DNA of 64,000 bases from Ochotona curzoniae (Eukaryota > Chordata > Mammalia > Lagomorpha > Ochotonidae), in assembly GCF_017591425.1 (NCBI RefSeq), contig NW_024466307.1:8417001-8481000 (forward strand), given 5' to 3'. Every line of letters starts with the position of its first letter. Position 1 is the first letter of the stretch. Both the position numbers and the translations under genes were made by a program. Below, one piece after another: positions 12,514 to 24,734 of the stretch. The notes beneath the pieces are model-generated. The model was not told where the DNA came from. It was given only the letters and a program-made list of their open reading frames with translations, and did no database searches.

Positions 12514-12638
12514 AGGATAGTTCAAAAACAATTCAGGAATTATATTAAAACGTAGTGCATTTTGATGAAAAAAAGTTGAAGTACATGTACGTTTTTTTTT
12601 CAGAATGCCCATTTTTCCACAGACTTTTTTGAAGCCCC
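12514..12638. mobile_element. Mariner-type MITE (copy 1 of 4 in window)
   Basis: About 125 bp bounded by degenerate inverted ends 'agttcaaaaacaattcagg' and 'cccatttttccacagac...ttttttgaagccc'. Same plan as the elements at 19597, 42938 and 62264: a short non-autonomous DNA transposon with no coding capacity. Confidence 0.5.
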
Positions 12639-12649
12639 CGACATCGATC

Positions 12650-13620
12650 ACAGAGATTGGATTGAAAATTGTCGTTAGTGAAAGTGTTAGCCATTATACA
12701 TTGCTCAAATTTTAAATTAACCAGCAAGGTAAAAATAGTCCCAAGCGTGTTTAAAAGTAAAATTAAGATTCAATATACATAATGCAAAAAGTCAAATAAA
12801 ACTGACAGCAAAAACTGTTAAATCCAACATGGTGTAGAGAGATTAATATATCTTTCTCAGTGATAGATCAAATATGCAAAAACTCAAACAGATCTAAATG
12901 TTAGGAACAGCACCATACAGATTAGTAAAACTAAAAATAAGACATAATAGCGACAAGTGGGAAGCATACTTCCCCTAATCACCATATGGAAAAGATTTAT
13001 AGAAATTAATCATTACAAGGTCCATTACAACACTAAAAAAATTCAAAGATTTACATCTGGATGCAATTTAAAAATTAGACTAAGAATCATTGTCAATAAC
13101 AAACCTTAAATGTATGAGAAATGTATAAGTCTAACTCACATATCAAGAATGAACTTTTAAACATTAGAAGATACTCAAGACTCAAAAATGAAAAAGTATT
13201 AAAATAGTATATAACACTAGCTAAAATCATTAAAAAAAGGGAAGAAGTATTTGCTTAACTATTTGTATCAATAGAAATAAGTGGGAAAACAAATAAGGAG
13301 AAATCCAACTCCAGCAAAATGAAAGACAAGGCGAAGAGAAGCTGCTAGCATGGCTTCATAGAATCATGACCCCGCATGTGTGTGGAAATATGCACTATAA
13401 TCCATGAAAATGTACAAGTGTTACAAGACAAAGATATTAAATAACATGATTAAAATAGACTTCTTTAAATTACAAAAAAAGCCCTGCAAAGAAAGTTAAA
13501 GAAAAAGTTATTAATTCAACAAATTCAGCCTTACATAAGAGGCTCTAAATCTGAAATTAAGGCAAGAAATGAAGACACCGATAAATAATGGGGCAGAGAG
13601 GAAATCACAGCTGTAGATGC
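12650..13620 (+). mobile_element. Decayed L1/HAL1-type LINE ORF2 fragment
   Basis: A-rich sense strand with recognisable ORF2 landmarks. 'gagagattaatatatctttc' plus 'tcagtgatagatcaaatatg' corresponds to the endonuclease-domain stretch 'GDFNTPLSVIDR'. 'catctggatgcaatttaaaa' plus 'agactaagaatcattgtcaa' corresponds to the later stretch ending in 'INNRK'. The frame is broken by many stops. L1ME versus HAL1 cannot be decided by eye. Confidence 0.6.
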
Positions 13621-13704
13621 AGTGGAGCTTCAGAGTAAATAATACTATTATGAAAATACTTCATCACACTCCTACTCAGTGAGGCGGACACATTCTTAGA
13701 AAAA

Positions 13705-13937
13705 GTAGTCATTACGACACCTGTCTTCAAAGAGAATTTGAACTTGACTGCTACACAGAGACCTGAGTGGCAAACGGTGACTCTTTTATTTCAGTTTCAG
13801 ATGAAACATGGAATTCAAACACAAAGTCACGGGTGGTCTCTTTTGCTTATCCCAGGGATGCATTCCAGACTTCCAAAACTGGTATCTCCAAAGTGGCAGG
13901 AAGACCTTTAAATCCAATACTCGAAAGTTTAAAGTCA
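13705..13937 (+). repeat. Copy A of an inverted duplication
   Basis: Shares long blocks with the reverse complement of 15070-15290: 'gaacttgactgctacacag', 'tttatttcag', 'tatcccagg.atgcat', 'gtggcaggaagaccttt', 'aatccaatac'. The two copies align over about 200 bp with scattered mismatches and a few gaps. The family is not one I recognise; a 65-codon frame here (13767-13964) is probably incidental. Confidence 0.75.
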
Positions 13938-15069
13938 AATAGCACTGTTCCTGGGGATTGCTAGTAATGTCTTTGGAATGGTATGGATTAGGTTTGGGAA
14001 TTCCTGCTTAGAAGGTGATATGAATTGCTGCGTGGTTTCCCTGCTCTCGGGACTGATACGGCATCCTGTGCACAGCGTCCATATATCCTACTCTCAGCTG
14101 AATTAACCTGTGTTGTTGGTGGTTCACAGCTGCACATTGAGAAATTCTGTTCTTCCCACCAGCAGGGGTGCCCCTGGATGGCCCCTCACACATACATTAC
14201 CTCGTTCTGATTGCTTCTCTAGGTTGGCAAAGACATGCTAAAATTTCACTTCCACCAGAAGCATTCTTCCAAGGTGGATGTTGTCAAAGCATTTGGGATT
14301 AGATGAGAGTGTGAATTATAAATACAATTTTTTAAAAAGCTTCGAAAATCAGTGAAGGTGAGTTTTCCAATGATTTTAGGATTGGGTCCCAAAGATCCTA
14401 AACTCACGCAGGATTTAACATGCAGTAATTTACAAAAGTAAATACTTAGCCCTTAACTTTGATGTGTAAGTCAAGGGCTCTGTGTTTTGTACTGTGAATA
14501 GCCAGAACGCAACACCAGGTGGAATGCAGGGATGAATAAGTCCCTCTGCACAAACGAAATTCTAGGAGGGAGAGGAAAGGCAATAAGCATATCCATAAAT
14601 AATACATGGACACTTGACCTTGGAGAGCAAGCCAAAATTAGGATAATGCGATGAAGTCACCAATGGTGGGAAATGTAAGGGAGGCAAAGTTTGAGAGAAA
14701 CAAAGTACAAGTTGTAATAGAAAGAACTTGCTTAAACAAGTGTAAACCATTATAACACAGTTCTTATCTAAAAATATGTCTTAATGATCATTTACGTGTT
14801 TTATGTTTAGGTTTCCTAAGGCTAATCTATGCAATCTGCCAGGTCTCTGACGAGTCAGAATTGCAACCTGAGTTCTTTGGCTAAGGCCCTTGAAGCTAGC
14901 TCCTCGGTCTTGAATTCAGAATTAATTCTCCAGCCATCTCTCATGTGGAGAACTTTTTAAACAGAACAGGATAAAAAAAACTCAGGAAACATTTTCTGCT
15001 ATTTTTTCTCTCCCCCCACCCAGTTTTGTTTTTTCCATTCTGATTGGTGTCAGCATTTCATTTTTTGTC
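13938..15069. other. Spacer between the inverted copies
   Basis: About 1.13 kb of unique DNA with no gene or clear repeat. A partial CTCF-like string (ccaccagcaggggtgcc) at 14157-14173 has an out-of-register core and is not called. Confidence 0.5.
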
Positions 15070-15290
15070 TCTGGGTATTGGATTCAAAGGTCTTCCTGCC
15101 ACTCTGGAGATAGCGGTTTTGCAAATTCGGCATGCATTCCTGGGATAGGGAGAAGAGAGCACCGGTGATTTGGTTCTCGGACTTCTTTTCTTATCTGAAG
15201 CTGAAATAAAGCAGCCCCGTTTGTCACTCAGTTTCCTGTGTAGCAGTCAAGTTCAGATTGCAGAAGGGAAGCAATTACTAGACTCATGCT
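15070..15290 (-). repeat. Copy B of an inverted duplication
   Basis: Reverse complement matches 13705-13937 in the same block order (gaacttgactgctacacag ... gtggcaggaagaccttt.aatccaatac). Copies A and B lie head to head with about 1.1 kb between them. Confidence 0.75.
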
Positions 15291-17129
15291 CAAAGACCAT
15301 TTCAAGAAATTACCAATGAAATGATTTTTAAAAGAACACTATATGTATGTTTGTCTCTAATTAATGGCTGTGGTTCTGAACCTCATGAAAAGTGGACCTA
15401 CCCTCTGCCTGTCACAACTGGGTTCTCCAGATTAAAGTTATTAGAAACTGTCAGCAGGTTCCAGGGAGAAAGAGTGGCTTGGAATGTGTTATATGTGTCG
15501 TGTCTGCATCGGCTGGCATGGATATTTGAACATAAAGCAGGAAAGAGTAAAGGAATCCATCCTGGGATCAGGCTAAATGGCCAACTGCACATTGCCAGTC
15601 TCAAGGTGGCATTTTGGCATGAAACTCAATTTTCTCTTAGAATAATTTGCATTGGGATTATGGGCTAAATGTTCTCAAAGTGTCTCAGCTATAACTCTTT
15701 ATGAGACTGTGCTCTGGCATTTGACTACAGCATATGTAAGCCTCACTTACGAGATCGGTCTTTACGTTTATCCAAATTCTCTACACGATGGCAGCCAACT
15801 TTTAATGAAAAGCATTGCTCGTGACATGATTCACTAGCTCTGTGCATTTTTCTTTCTAGAGATTTTGCTTCACATTAAATATATAAACTGAACTTTTGCT
15901 AAGACTTTTGCTGTCCATTAAAATCTTTGCAAACTTCTAATCTTCCAAAAACACCCTCGCCTATACAAGGAATAGTAGGTGATAATATGTGTAACTGGTT
16001 TTGCTTGATGCTGAAATAACTGTTTAGACTGCACGGAACTGTCTTCTGTTTGCAGGAAGCTTACATTACAAAATTCACTAAATTTGTACCTTTTAGGAAG
16101 AACCGTGCAATACTGAAACAAGGCATGGCAAGGAAAGGAAAAAGTGAAAAGGAAAAATGTTGAGAGAGAAAAACAGTTAGCGGGAGTGGAGGAAGAGAGG
16201 AAAACAGGGTCGCCAGAAAATGCAGAAGCTGCATTGCCGTGTGCAGTGCGGCCGTGACTCCACACTGGTCAGCAGCTATAATGTCATAGGTAATGTGGAC
16301 GAGTTTTTATATGCTTTTCCAAACTATAAAGGGAGTGTGAGTAGATTTTAAACATTTTGATTAGCACCACAAAGATTTTAATGCTTTATTTAAACAGTTT
16401 GCTATAGGGCAAACACATTTGGTAGACAAGTAGAATGAAAGCATGGGCTTTGGTTTCTCTGTTTTCTATTAAGTAATGTTGCGAAGTAAGCAGAAGTTGG
16501 ATTCAGATATCAGATAATTATCTCCACACTGTGTGTCACAGTAAATAATTTTAATTGGTTTAACTTCAGGGACCATTACTGGCCTAATTAGAAACATGAA
16601 AAGGCTACAAGTATTAGGAAATATCCTGAAGGAATGAGAACATTAGCAATTCTGTCAAGCCATTTTTAAAATAAGTACACAGTAGCAGCCACATTTCATT
16701 GAAAGGCAGGGAACTTGAAAGGTGCTTTTAGGAAAACATTGCTTGTGAGTTTGTAATAAGAAAACTATAATAGGAAGCATAGAAATTGGGTAACAGACTG
16801 ACAAGCATGCTATTTCTGTGTTAAAAGCATACTGATCTTGTTCTGATTGCTGCTTTTAAAAGACACAGTTTAATGTTTCCCAAGTCAAGGCACAATATTT
16901 GAGGTTGAGTAAATCCTCATCAGGAAGCGTCAGCCTCACCTGACACTTCAGCAAGCAGGGAAGTGCTGAGTGAAGGGCTACAGCGGTTTTTGTTACTGTA
17001 AGCTCGTCATCACCTCGATTTTCAAGATTTATGGGAAACAAATGGAGGTTATTCTTTGAAGCCTACACACACTCTCTACACACAGTGTTGTACGGCCTGT
17101 ATATTATAAAGTGGCTGTATTCTCTGGCC
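15291..17129. other. AT-rich non-coding DNA
   Basis: No exon, RNA gene or repeat recognised. The 115-codon frames at 15321-15668 (+) and 15918-16265 (-) have no recognisable domain, and the second lies on a pyrimidine-rich strand with few stop codons. Confidence 0.55.
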
Positions 17130-17435
17130 CTCCTTGTGGGGCAGTTCAACCTCTGACTGCCTGATATGCTGGCATTCATATTCAGCTACCAGTTAAGTCC
17201 CTGCTGTTCCACTTCCAAGACAGCCCCCTTCTAATGCGTCTGAAAAATCAGCACAAGAAGGCCCAAACACTGGTCCTATTGGGATCCACATAGGAGACCT
17301 CAATGGAATTCTGGGCTCCTGGGTTCAGCTTGGTGAAGCCCAGGCCATTGTGGCCACTTGTGGAGTGGAGTGTGGGAGATCTCTTCTGCATCTCCCCCTC
17401 TATGGCAGTCTGCCTTGTAAAATAAATCCTACTTG
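17130..17435 (+). repeat. CSINE, diverged
   Basis: 'ttccacttccaagacagcc', 'ggatccacataggagacctc', 'ctgggctcctgggttcagc', 'aggccattgtggccacttgt', 'gggagatctcttctgcatct' and tail 'ctgccttgtaaaataaatcc'. Confidence 0.85.
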
Positions 17436-17438
17436 AGA

Positions 17439-17439
17439 G

Positions 17440-17475
<36 letters not shown>
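17439..17475 (+). repeat. (GA)n microsatellite at a SINE tail
   Basis: About 16 GA units immediately 3' of the CSINE tail; likely expanded from the tail or CT-rich end. Confidence 0.95.
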
Positions 17476-17477
<2 letters not shown>

Positions 17478-18009
17478 GTGACTCTTTTCCAAGTGAAAAG
17501 TGGAATATTTTGATTGCTAATTCAGATATGATACAACATAAACTGCCCTATACTTTCAAAAATTAGGAGGACCAAAGAGCCATTTTTAGACCATTAAATA
17601 CACCTGAAGAGTCTTAAAATATTTTATTACCAATAGCTTCTGATATAATTTTATAGTAAATTTTTGTTTTTATTGTTATCTAGCATTTGATAATTCTCTT
17701 TGAGATACAGAGAATGTAAATAGACCATCCAAATTTATAGCTATAATCAGTCATCAACCACATTTTAATACATTTAATACATTTTAGTTTATTCAATTGG
17801 ATTGCAAATGGTAGAAAAAGGAAACAGGAAAAGGGAGGCATTTTAAGGTGTGATTGTGCATGATATCTGTGCAGCATTTTAAAGATAGCCCACATCACTA
17901 CAGATGCATACATGGTGAAACAATACGCTTATTGATATTTAGGGACATTATGACATGCATGCGTTATCAATACAATTGCGTACTTAAAATAGGAAAATTG
18001 AGGTTGGTG
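17476..18009. other. AT-rich non-coding DNA
   Basis: Nothing recognised beyond AT-rich unique sequence. Confidence 0.55.
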
Positions 18010-18295
18010 GTGGAAGGGCATGCTGTGGACACAGTAGTTACTGAGTGGCTCCTTGGGCCCCTGCATCCCTTCTCAGCATCCATGGCTCATGAGCCGGCTA
18101 CCTGCTGCTGCACAAGTGAGAGTGATGACACTGATGAACTTAGGTCCCTACCGCTGTTACGGCAGATCCACGTGGAGTTACTGGCTCTTGACTTCAGACT
18201 GACCTAACCCTGAGATTTTGGGGACTTTGAACTGTGAACCGGCAGACGAAAAGATATGCCTTCGTCATTCTGTTTTTCAAATAGCGTGAAAATAA
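18010..18295 (+). repeat. CSINE-related element, strongly diverged
   Basis: Keeps 'ccttgggcccctgcatccct', 'atccacgtggagttactggc', 'tcttgacttcagactgacc' and end 'ttctgtttttcaaatagcgt'. Other blocks are scrambled, so this is an old copy or a related subfamily. Confidence 0.55.
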
Positions 18296-19596
18296 ATCAA
18301 TTTAAACTAAATAAATACAGAAAGTAATCAGCCCCACGTAATTTGTCGAAGAAAAGTTGCCTGCGTGTTTAAGAACTCACAGCACAGTTTTGCCCATGTG
18401 AATACCACGGAGCACGCATACACTGAATGCCCAGGCAGAGCAGCACTAGTTATCATCTGTGGTTTATAATTTTTATAAATTCATGTTTGACGGCCAGATT
18501 CACATTTTCTTCACCAGTTTATACATACTGTCTCTTTCTTCATAGAAGAATATGTAATGTATGCATAACAAGAAAATGGGAATAATTCATAAGGAATATT
18601 TTTTAGCTATATAATAGATTAATTGCTTGTAGTTTTGAAAACAGAAACACATGCACACACATTTGATTGTTGATCATTATAAAATAATACTTACTGTCTG
18701 CCCACCCACCACATGTCCCATATTTCAAATATCTTCCAAATGCTAAAGCGGGAGGGAAGAAAGAGGGAGAATAAAAATGTGGTTGCTTATACAAATATCC
18801 ATGTTCAGCTACGTACACAAACATACATACATATGTTCATATATTGCAGCTTTGCCCATATGTTCCGAAAATAGCAGCCTGAAAATTAGTACTCAACGCC
18901 TCCCAGTCTCAGAATAAGGCTACAAATAAAGACAAATTTTGTTGTACATAAGTTAATCAAGTCAAATCAAGCACTTCAGGACACTTTGTCTTTTCGGCCA
19001 TCAAACATTGCAAAGCAATCTCAACATACAAGACTACTTCTCAACATTCCAGCTTTATTGCCACAGAAATAGCAGGACATTTTCCCTCATTCCATGCTCA
19101 AATATCCTCGTGTTCAGGTAAATGAAAAGAAAGACTGACTATTAGGAACGGGTATTTGCCCTTTGTTTTGCACCAGGACACTTGGCTTCTTTTGCTGATA
19201 GCATTTAATGTAGTAGGAAATATGTCCAGAGATGACATAGGAGTCCTGCTCAAAAATCCCCAATACTGCAAAAAGTTACTCACAGCATTTCCGGAGCTGA
19301 CACTTGAGGACATATAGGTTAGAATCCAAAGAGAATAAAAGCATTCTCTTTAAGATTCTCTTAGTATTACATACTATAAGCAAAAATAAGCCAAAAGAAT
19401 GTTTTGTTTGGCTAAAGAAAAAATAAAAGAGGAAGGAATTTCTACCTGTGTTCACTTAATTATCCCTGTATGACGGTGGTTCTGTACTTTTTTCCTTATG
19501 GTGGTTTCAAACTCCTATATTCTTCCTTTTTTTCTGCCTTGGTTTGGTTCTTGAAAACAAAAGTTTGCTTATATGACTTTATGTTAAACTATGGAT
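18296..19596. other. AT-rich non-coding DNA
   Basis: No gene or clear repeat recognised in 1.3 kb. Confidence 0.55.
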
Positions 19597-19732
19597 GAGT
19601 TCAAGGGGGTTTTGAAACTTATGGGAAATGTATTATATGGAAACATTCTTCATGAACTTCCTAATTTATTGCATTAAAATAAACTTTATTTTTTTCCATT
19701 TCCCTGATCATTTTGAAGAACCCTTGTACAAT
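19597..19732. mobile_element. Mariner-type MITE (copy 2 of 4)
   Basis: Ends 'gagttcaagggggttttg' and 'tccctgatcattttgaagaa' are degenerate inverted repeats. The interior 'attgcattaaaataaacttt' resembles the 'accaaaataaactt' centre seen in relatives. No coding capacity. Confidence 0.5.
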
Positions 19733-19984
19733 TGAAACAACAATGTAAATGAAATTAGTTTAATAATGGAATCCTATTCAGTAAGTAATCTATAAGACTT
19801 CGGTTTATAATTGATTCACACTTCCTTAGACTTTTCAATGTAATTGAATGTTATCTAATTGGCACGTCTCCAATCCTTGGCAACTGAAAACACAGGAATA
19901 CTGAATGTCTTGGGAATTTAGGTTGATAATGCTCATATTCTGTTAAACCTTTGCAATGAGATTTCTAAATTAAAAATTATACTT

Positions 19985-20292
19985 GGGGCACGGTGCGGAG
20001 GACTAATGACTAAATCCTCACTTGCATCCACCAGGATCCCATGTGGGTGTTGGTTCATATTCCAGCTGCTCCACTTCACTTCCAGTTCCCTGCTTGTGGC
20101 CTGGGAAAGCAGTGGAGAACGGCTCAAAGCCTTGGGACCCTGTGGGAAATGCAGAGAACGCTCCTGGCTTCGGGTAGGCTTAGTTCAAGCCATTGCGGCC
20201 ACTTGGGTAGTGGACCAATGGATGGGAGATCTTTCTCTTTATTTCTCCTCTCTGTAGATATGTCTTTCCAATAGAGGTTAATAAGTCTTAAA
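19985..20292 (+). repeat. CSINE, near full length, relatively young
   Basis: Complete plan: 'ggggcacggtgcggaggact', 'aaatcctcacttgcatccac', 'caggatcccatgtgggtgtt', 'gcttgtggcctgggaaagca', 'ctcaaagccttgggaccctg', 'ccattgcggccacttgggta', 'gatgggagatctttctc', 'gatatgtctttccaatagag'. One of the better-preserved copies. Confidence 0.95.
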
Positions 20293-20352
20293 AATTATAA
20301 TTAATCAGTCTATGAATGTACTTATGTGGACATATGTAAACATTTTTAAAAT

Positions 20353-20740
20353 GTGTTTTTATTGGAAAGGCAGATCAAGTTTACAGAGAGGAGGATAGGC
20401 ACAGATAAATATCTAAAGCAAAAGTCTCGAGTTGCTTCTCATTCTTCAAAATATCTCTGTCTTGTTTTTTCTTTCCTCATTCTTACCAAATTCTTCTCAA
20501 ATTCAAAATCAAAAAGAATAATGGATAATTTAGCACTTATTATTAATGTGCAAGGCATAGAAGAGAGACAGGCAGACAAATAGATCTTGCATTTACAGGT
20601 TCACTCCCTAAATTCTGGCAATAGTCTGGGATGTGGCTAAGCCGGGTCCAGAACCAGAAGCAGGATTTAATCCAGGTCAGTTATGAAGGCGACAGGCTCC
20701 CAGTTGCTTGAGATATCCCAGCTGCAGAAGCACTAGGGAC
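20353..20740 (-). repeat. CSINE interrupted by about 135 bp
   Basis: The 3' tail in reverse ('tgtttttattggaaaggcag', 'tttacagagaggaggatagg') lies at 20353-20405. The body resumes at about 20548 ('gaagagagacaggcagac', 'ttcactccctaaattctggc', 'aaccagaagcaggatttaa'). The intervening AT-rich piece is not CSINE, so this is either one interrupted element or two fragments. Confidence 0.65.
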
Positions 20741-20884
20741 AATCCATTTCTTTTCTAGTTCAGCATTGTGAATTAATCGATATATAATAGGAAAAGGAAT
20801 AGGAAAAGGAATACTATATATTACATTTAACATAAATAATATTTTCCATGCAGCAAAGCTCTCAGAAAGTTGATAAAATGTTGC

Positions 20885-21245
20885 ATTAGGTGCCGTGGGT
20901 TGAAGTTGAGAGCTTTATAAGAGAGGGTATCTGTACAGCAGGACTTGGCTCTTCCAAACTCATGCTAAGATGTTTCAACTCCATCTTCTCAATGACACAG
21001 GTTCAAGTCCCGGCTGCTACACTTATAATCCAGCTTTCTGATTACTGTCTGGAAAAGCAACGGAGGATGTCCCAAGGTCTTGAGCCCCTGCCCACACATA
21101 GGAGCCCGAAGAAGCTGCTGGTACCCAGCTTCAGACCAGACCAGCTCTGTCCATTGTAACCATTTAGGTAGTGAACCAGTGAATGGAATCTTTCTCTCTG
21201 CTTTTCCCTCTCTTACTCTGTAATTGTAACTTTGAACTAATACAG
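20885..21245 (+). repeat. CSINE, diverged
   Basis: 'caggttcaagtcccggctgc', 'ataatccagctttctgatta', 'ctggaaaagcaacggagga', 'cacacataggagcccgaag', 'ccagcttcagaccagacc', 'gtagtgaaccagtgaatg' and a CT-rich end; the 5' part before 20990 is poorly matched. Confidence 0.85.
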
Positions 21246-22547
21246 CTTTTAGTGACTCTTTCAATTTAAAAAAATCTGTAATAATTTCATTGTTTGATTT
21301 GCTGCTTAAATCGCTATTTTGAAAGTCAGAAGAAACAAATGATCATTAGCTTCTCACTGCTTTGGGTTCATGTAGATTACCTTTAGAAAGCACGTCACAT
21401 TTCATGCAAGATTTTTTCTAGATGCTCTCTCAGTGTGAGTTGGGGCTTATATCTGTGACTATCTCCAAGTTTCTTTATCTGTCCTAGGCAGTAGGTTTCT
21501 TATCTGACAGCCTTATAATTATGGAAGAAGCAGCATATTAATGATTCAGTAGTTACATAAACAACTGGCCTTGGAGAAATCTAATAAACCAACTTTGTCG
21601 GATTTGATTTTGCCTAATTAAATGTAAATAATGTTAAATGTTGTATATGCCAGGATTTCTGCAGAACCTCATGAATTTTTTTTATGTACACAAAGCATTA
21701 TGAATTCAGAGATTTAGCACTTATCTTCTCATTCAGCTATTAAGATAACATCAGCTGACATGAATATGTTCTGCGAGTGTGAGGAACCAGCACCCATGTG
21801 ACACAGTGTTTATGCACTCAAGGTACAATTTTCAATTGTTAGTTCTTAGTTTTTTGATTTTTCTCCTTTGAAGTTGGCAGCTTGTACATTTTTATATGAA
21901 GGTTTGAATCTATATCACACTTTGAAGGAACAAATGGCCTCCATGTGCTGTTCAGCTTTTCCCCGCCCATCTCTATTACCCCGTATCAGTATGGAATGCA
22001 TTCTGACATGGTTTTTTCACTTAAACATAAGCACCTGATCCGTCCTTATTGGTCCTGTGCTAACACATGTCTTCATTTAGTGATACGTATAAAGACTGCT
22101 TTTTTAAAACAAGAAAGTGATATTATTTAAAAATATGTATTTATTAAATCTTGATGTTAGAAAAATGAGGTTCTATGTTAGAATACAAGGTTGGGAAGAC
22201 TGACTCCATGATTGTCTTTCTACTTTTGGGAAAACAACTAAAAATTTTCCATTTTCCTAAGTGATTCTTAACACAAGTCTTAAAAGTATCTTGCAAAACA
22301 TGGGGCCATTAATGACCATTCTTACAGATATGCAGTTCTCTGTCTTCCACCATCTCTTCCTTAAAATAACTTTTGAGCAGTTACTTATGTTCGTGAAAGC
22401 ATAAGGCTGTGTGGATGCGAGACAGCAGAAGCCGAACAAAGCAAACATTTTAAGGAAATTACACCAAGTCACAAACTGCATTTCCTTAGCACTGATGTTT
22501 CTAATCAATATGAGCGTTTGTTTTGATCAATAGAATTTTAAAACAAC
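21246..22547. other. AT-rich non-coding DNA
   Basis: No gene recognised in 1.3 kb and no clear interspersed repeat. Confidence 0.55.
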
Positions 22548-22740
22548 TTTAAGGGAGTCTGGTATTAAGATGCCTGTGTTCCAGTCACAACTTTAATACG
22601 TATAGCATACTTGGAGAGCCACCTGAAAGGACTGTTTCTTGGGCCGTCCTGTGCAAGGCGGTGCTGCCCCACCCATAGTCACCGAAGGCAATGAAAGATG
22701 AGAGCTTTCTATCTCCTTCATTGCCTTTCTTTTAACATAT
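22548..22740 (+). repeat. CSINE-variant fragment, diverged
   Basis: 'ggtattaagatgcctgtgtt' with 'ccagtcacaac' matches the 'ggttaagatgcctgcgtccca' type of 5' end. The 3' CT-rich part ends in 'cattgcctttctttt'. It includes an incidental 11-bp perfect hairpin (22685-22695 with 22717-22727). Confidence 0.5.
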
Positions 22741-22815
22741 TTGATTTTCTGTCTCTCAAATCAGTAACATTTAAAACTTGTTGAAAGTAATAGAAATCCC
22801 AAGAAAAGAGAAACT

Positions 22816-23138
22816 AGCGGTGGCTGACATTGCAGTGCAGCAACTTAATCCTCTGCCCTGTGGTGGATTCCATGTGGGCACTGGTTCATGTCCTGGCTGC
22901 TGCAGTTCTGGTCCAACTCCCTGCCTAGGACCTGAGTAGGTAGCCGAGGTTGCTCAAGTGCTTAGATCCCTGAGCCCACATGGGAGGCAGAGGAGAAGCT
23001 CCTGGTCCCCAGCTGTGGATCAGCTCAACTATGACAGCTGCGGCCATTTAGGGAGTGAAACACTGGATTAAAGACTTCTCTCTCTGTTTCTTCTCCCTAT
23101 GTAGACTGCCTTTCAAGTTAAAAATAAACCCTTAAGCA
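22816..23138 (+). repeat. CSINE, near full length
   Basis: 'gcggtggctgacattgcagt', 'attccatgtgggcactggtt', 'catgtcctggctgctgcagt', 'ccacatgggaggcagaggag', 'gctcctggtccccagctgtg', 'gacagctgcggccatttagg', tail 'gactgcctttcaagttaaa'. Confidence 0.93.
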
Positions 23139-23239
23139 AAAGAAAATAGAACAAAAAGCTCTTTAAAAATGGACTAATGTCTCAGAATGAAACAACTCAG
23201 ATTATGTCTACATAATATACAAGGAACACTTGTTCATTT

Positions 23240-24650
23240 TCTGAGCAGCTGTTGACAAGTACCTGCCAAAATATACTGTTTTAGATGATAAGACACCAGA
23301 GATGAAGTTTCTGCTCTTACAGAACTTGCCAACCTGTGAAAGAGGCACAAATAAAGGAATAAACCATGATGGGGATTTGAAGAAAATAATGCCATTGATA
23401 GACTAGGCTGCGGGGTTGGGGAATATGGTGGTACCCATTTAACAGAGGAGACCAGGAAGGAGTAGTCAACGGAGGTGAATGCTCTTTTAAGATCTGGAAT
23501 GTGCACTGGGTATCCCTGAGAAGATACAATATGTGTTTCTCACCAATATGAAAGTTGCTTTTTAAAAATGGAACTAACTCAGCAATACTGGAACACACTT
23601 TTTGAAATTCAGCATGTATGAGACAGGATGGGAGAGTGGGTATGAGTCCGTGTCATCTAGGGCATTCAATATCAAAATAAAAAAGCCTGAATATTACTTC
23701 AAAATTACTGAGAAGCTACTGAGATACTCAAAATAGAGAAAACCATGGTATAATTTTTTTTTATTCTAATAGTCACTCTAGTAATCAGTGTTAGGGAAGA
23801 TGAAACAAGGAGACCCATTAGGAAATTATCAAAATCCAAGTGGAAGATACAAAGACATGAAACTGGAGCATGTGTTCTGGAAGCAGTAAGAAATTATTGA
23901 ATTTGTCATATGTTTGGAAGTTATTAAGGAAATGGTTTAAAGATGGATGATTTGACAAAAGGGAGAAGTCACAGACAACTTCTAGAAGTCAGCCTTAGCA
24001 ACCAAGTAAAAGGTGACAATGTTGCTGAAACAAAGGAAGAATCCATTTACTTGAGCAATCATAACACAAAGACTCTGTTTTAAATACATTGGATTGGACA
24101 CACTGTTAAACACTCAGGTTCAGTGCTTGGGTATGAAGCTCAGTGAAATGGTGAGAGATGACAGTACACATTTGGGAGTCATTGGCAAATAGATGATGTT
24201 TAAATCAATGGGATTGGATAAAATCACCCAGAGGAAATACCGTGAGAGGAAAAGGATAAGGTCTGAATTTAAGCATTTGCAGTTTTAAACGAGGAAAAGG
24301 AGTAAGCAGAAGATGAGGGATTCCAAGGACGGCAAGGAGAATGTTTCAAAGAGGAAAGAACTAGCTACATTAAAGGCAGCAGTGTTAACTACATTCAACG
24401 CATTCAACTACATTCTTTTGTACAGGGTTATGAAAATAAGCAACAGTGAGATATAAAAGTGGTCAGTACAATGTCCTTTATGATATCATCTATTACAAGG
24501 TGTTTAAAGGCAGAGTGTTCTAGTCAAGAGGAAGACTCAACAATGCAGGGAGTAAAGGAGAAGTTACACGTGTGATTCCCTTTGAATAGACACAAGGGAG
24601 AAGCAAACCTATGCAGAATGAGGCTTCAGGCGGCAGCAGAACTCCCCATC
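23240..24650 (-). mobile_element. L2 LINE remnant including reverse-transcriptase core
   Basis: The plus strand follows reverse-complement L2 for about 1.4 kb: the 'aggagaccaggaaggagtag' transport block, 'ccaagtggaagatac', then at about 24165 'tgggagtcattggcaaatag' and 'atgatgtttaaatcaatggg', and later 'gagaatgtttcaaagaggaa'. The block at about 24165-24230 is the complement of the L2 RT segment whose intact form encodes HLYADDSQI; here the YADD codons are mutated. The many gaps and stops show a long-dead element. Confidence 0.7.
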
Positions 24651-24734
24651 CACAGTATGGGGACCATGCACACAGCACTGCAGAAAACAGCAGGTACTAC
24701 GCTTTCTCTGAAGTCGAGATCCTTGCTTGTCATA

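Noticed and set aside
14157..14173. CTCF-like ccaccagcaggggtgcc
   Set aside because: The core is out of register: aligning CCAGCAGGGG leaves T where the consensus needs G and breaks the GGCGC end.
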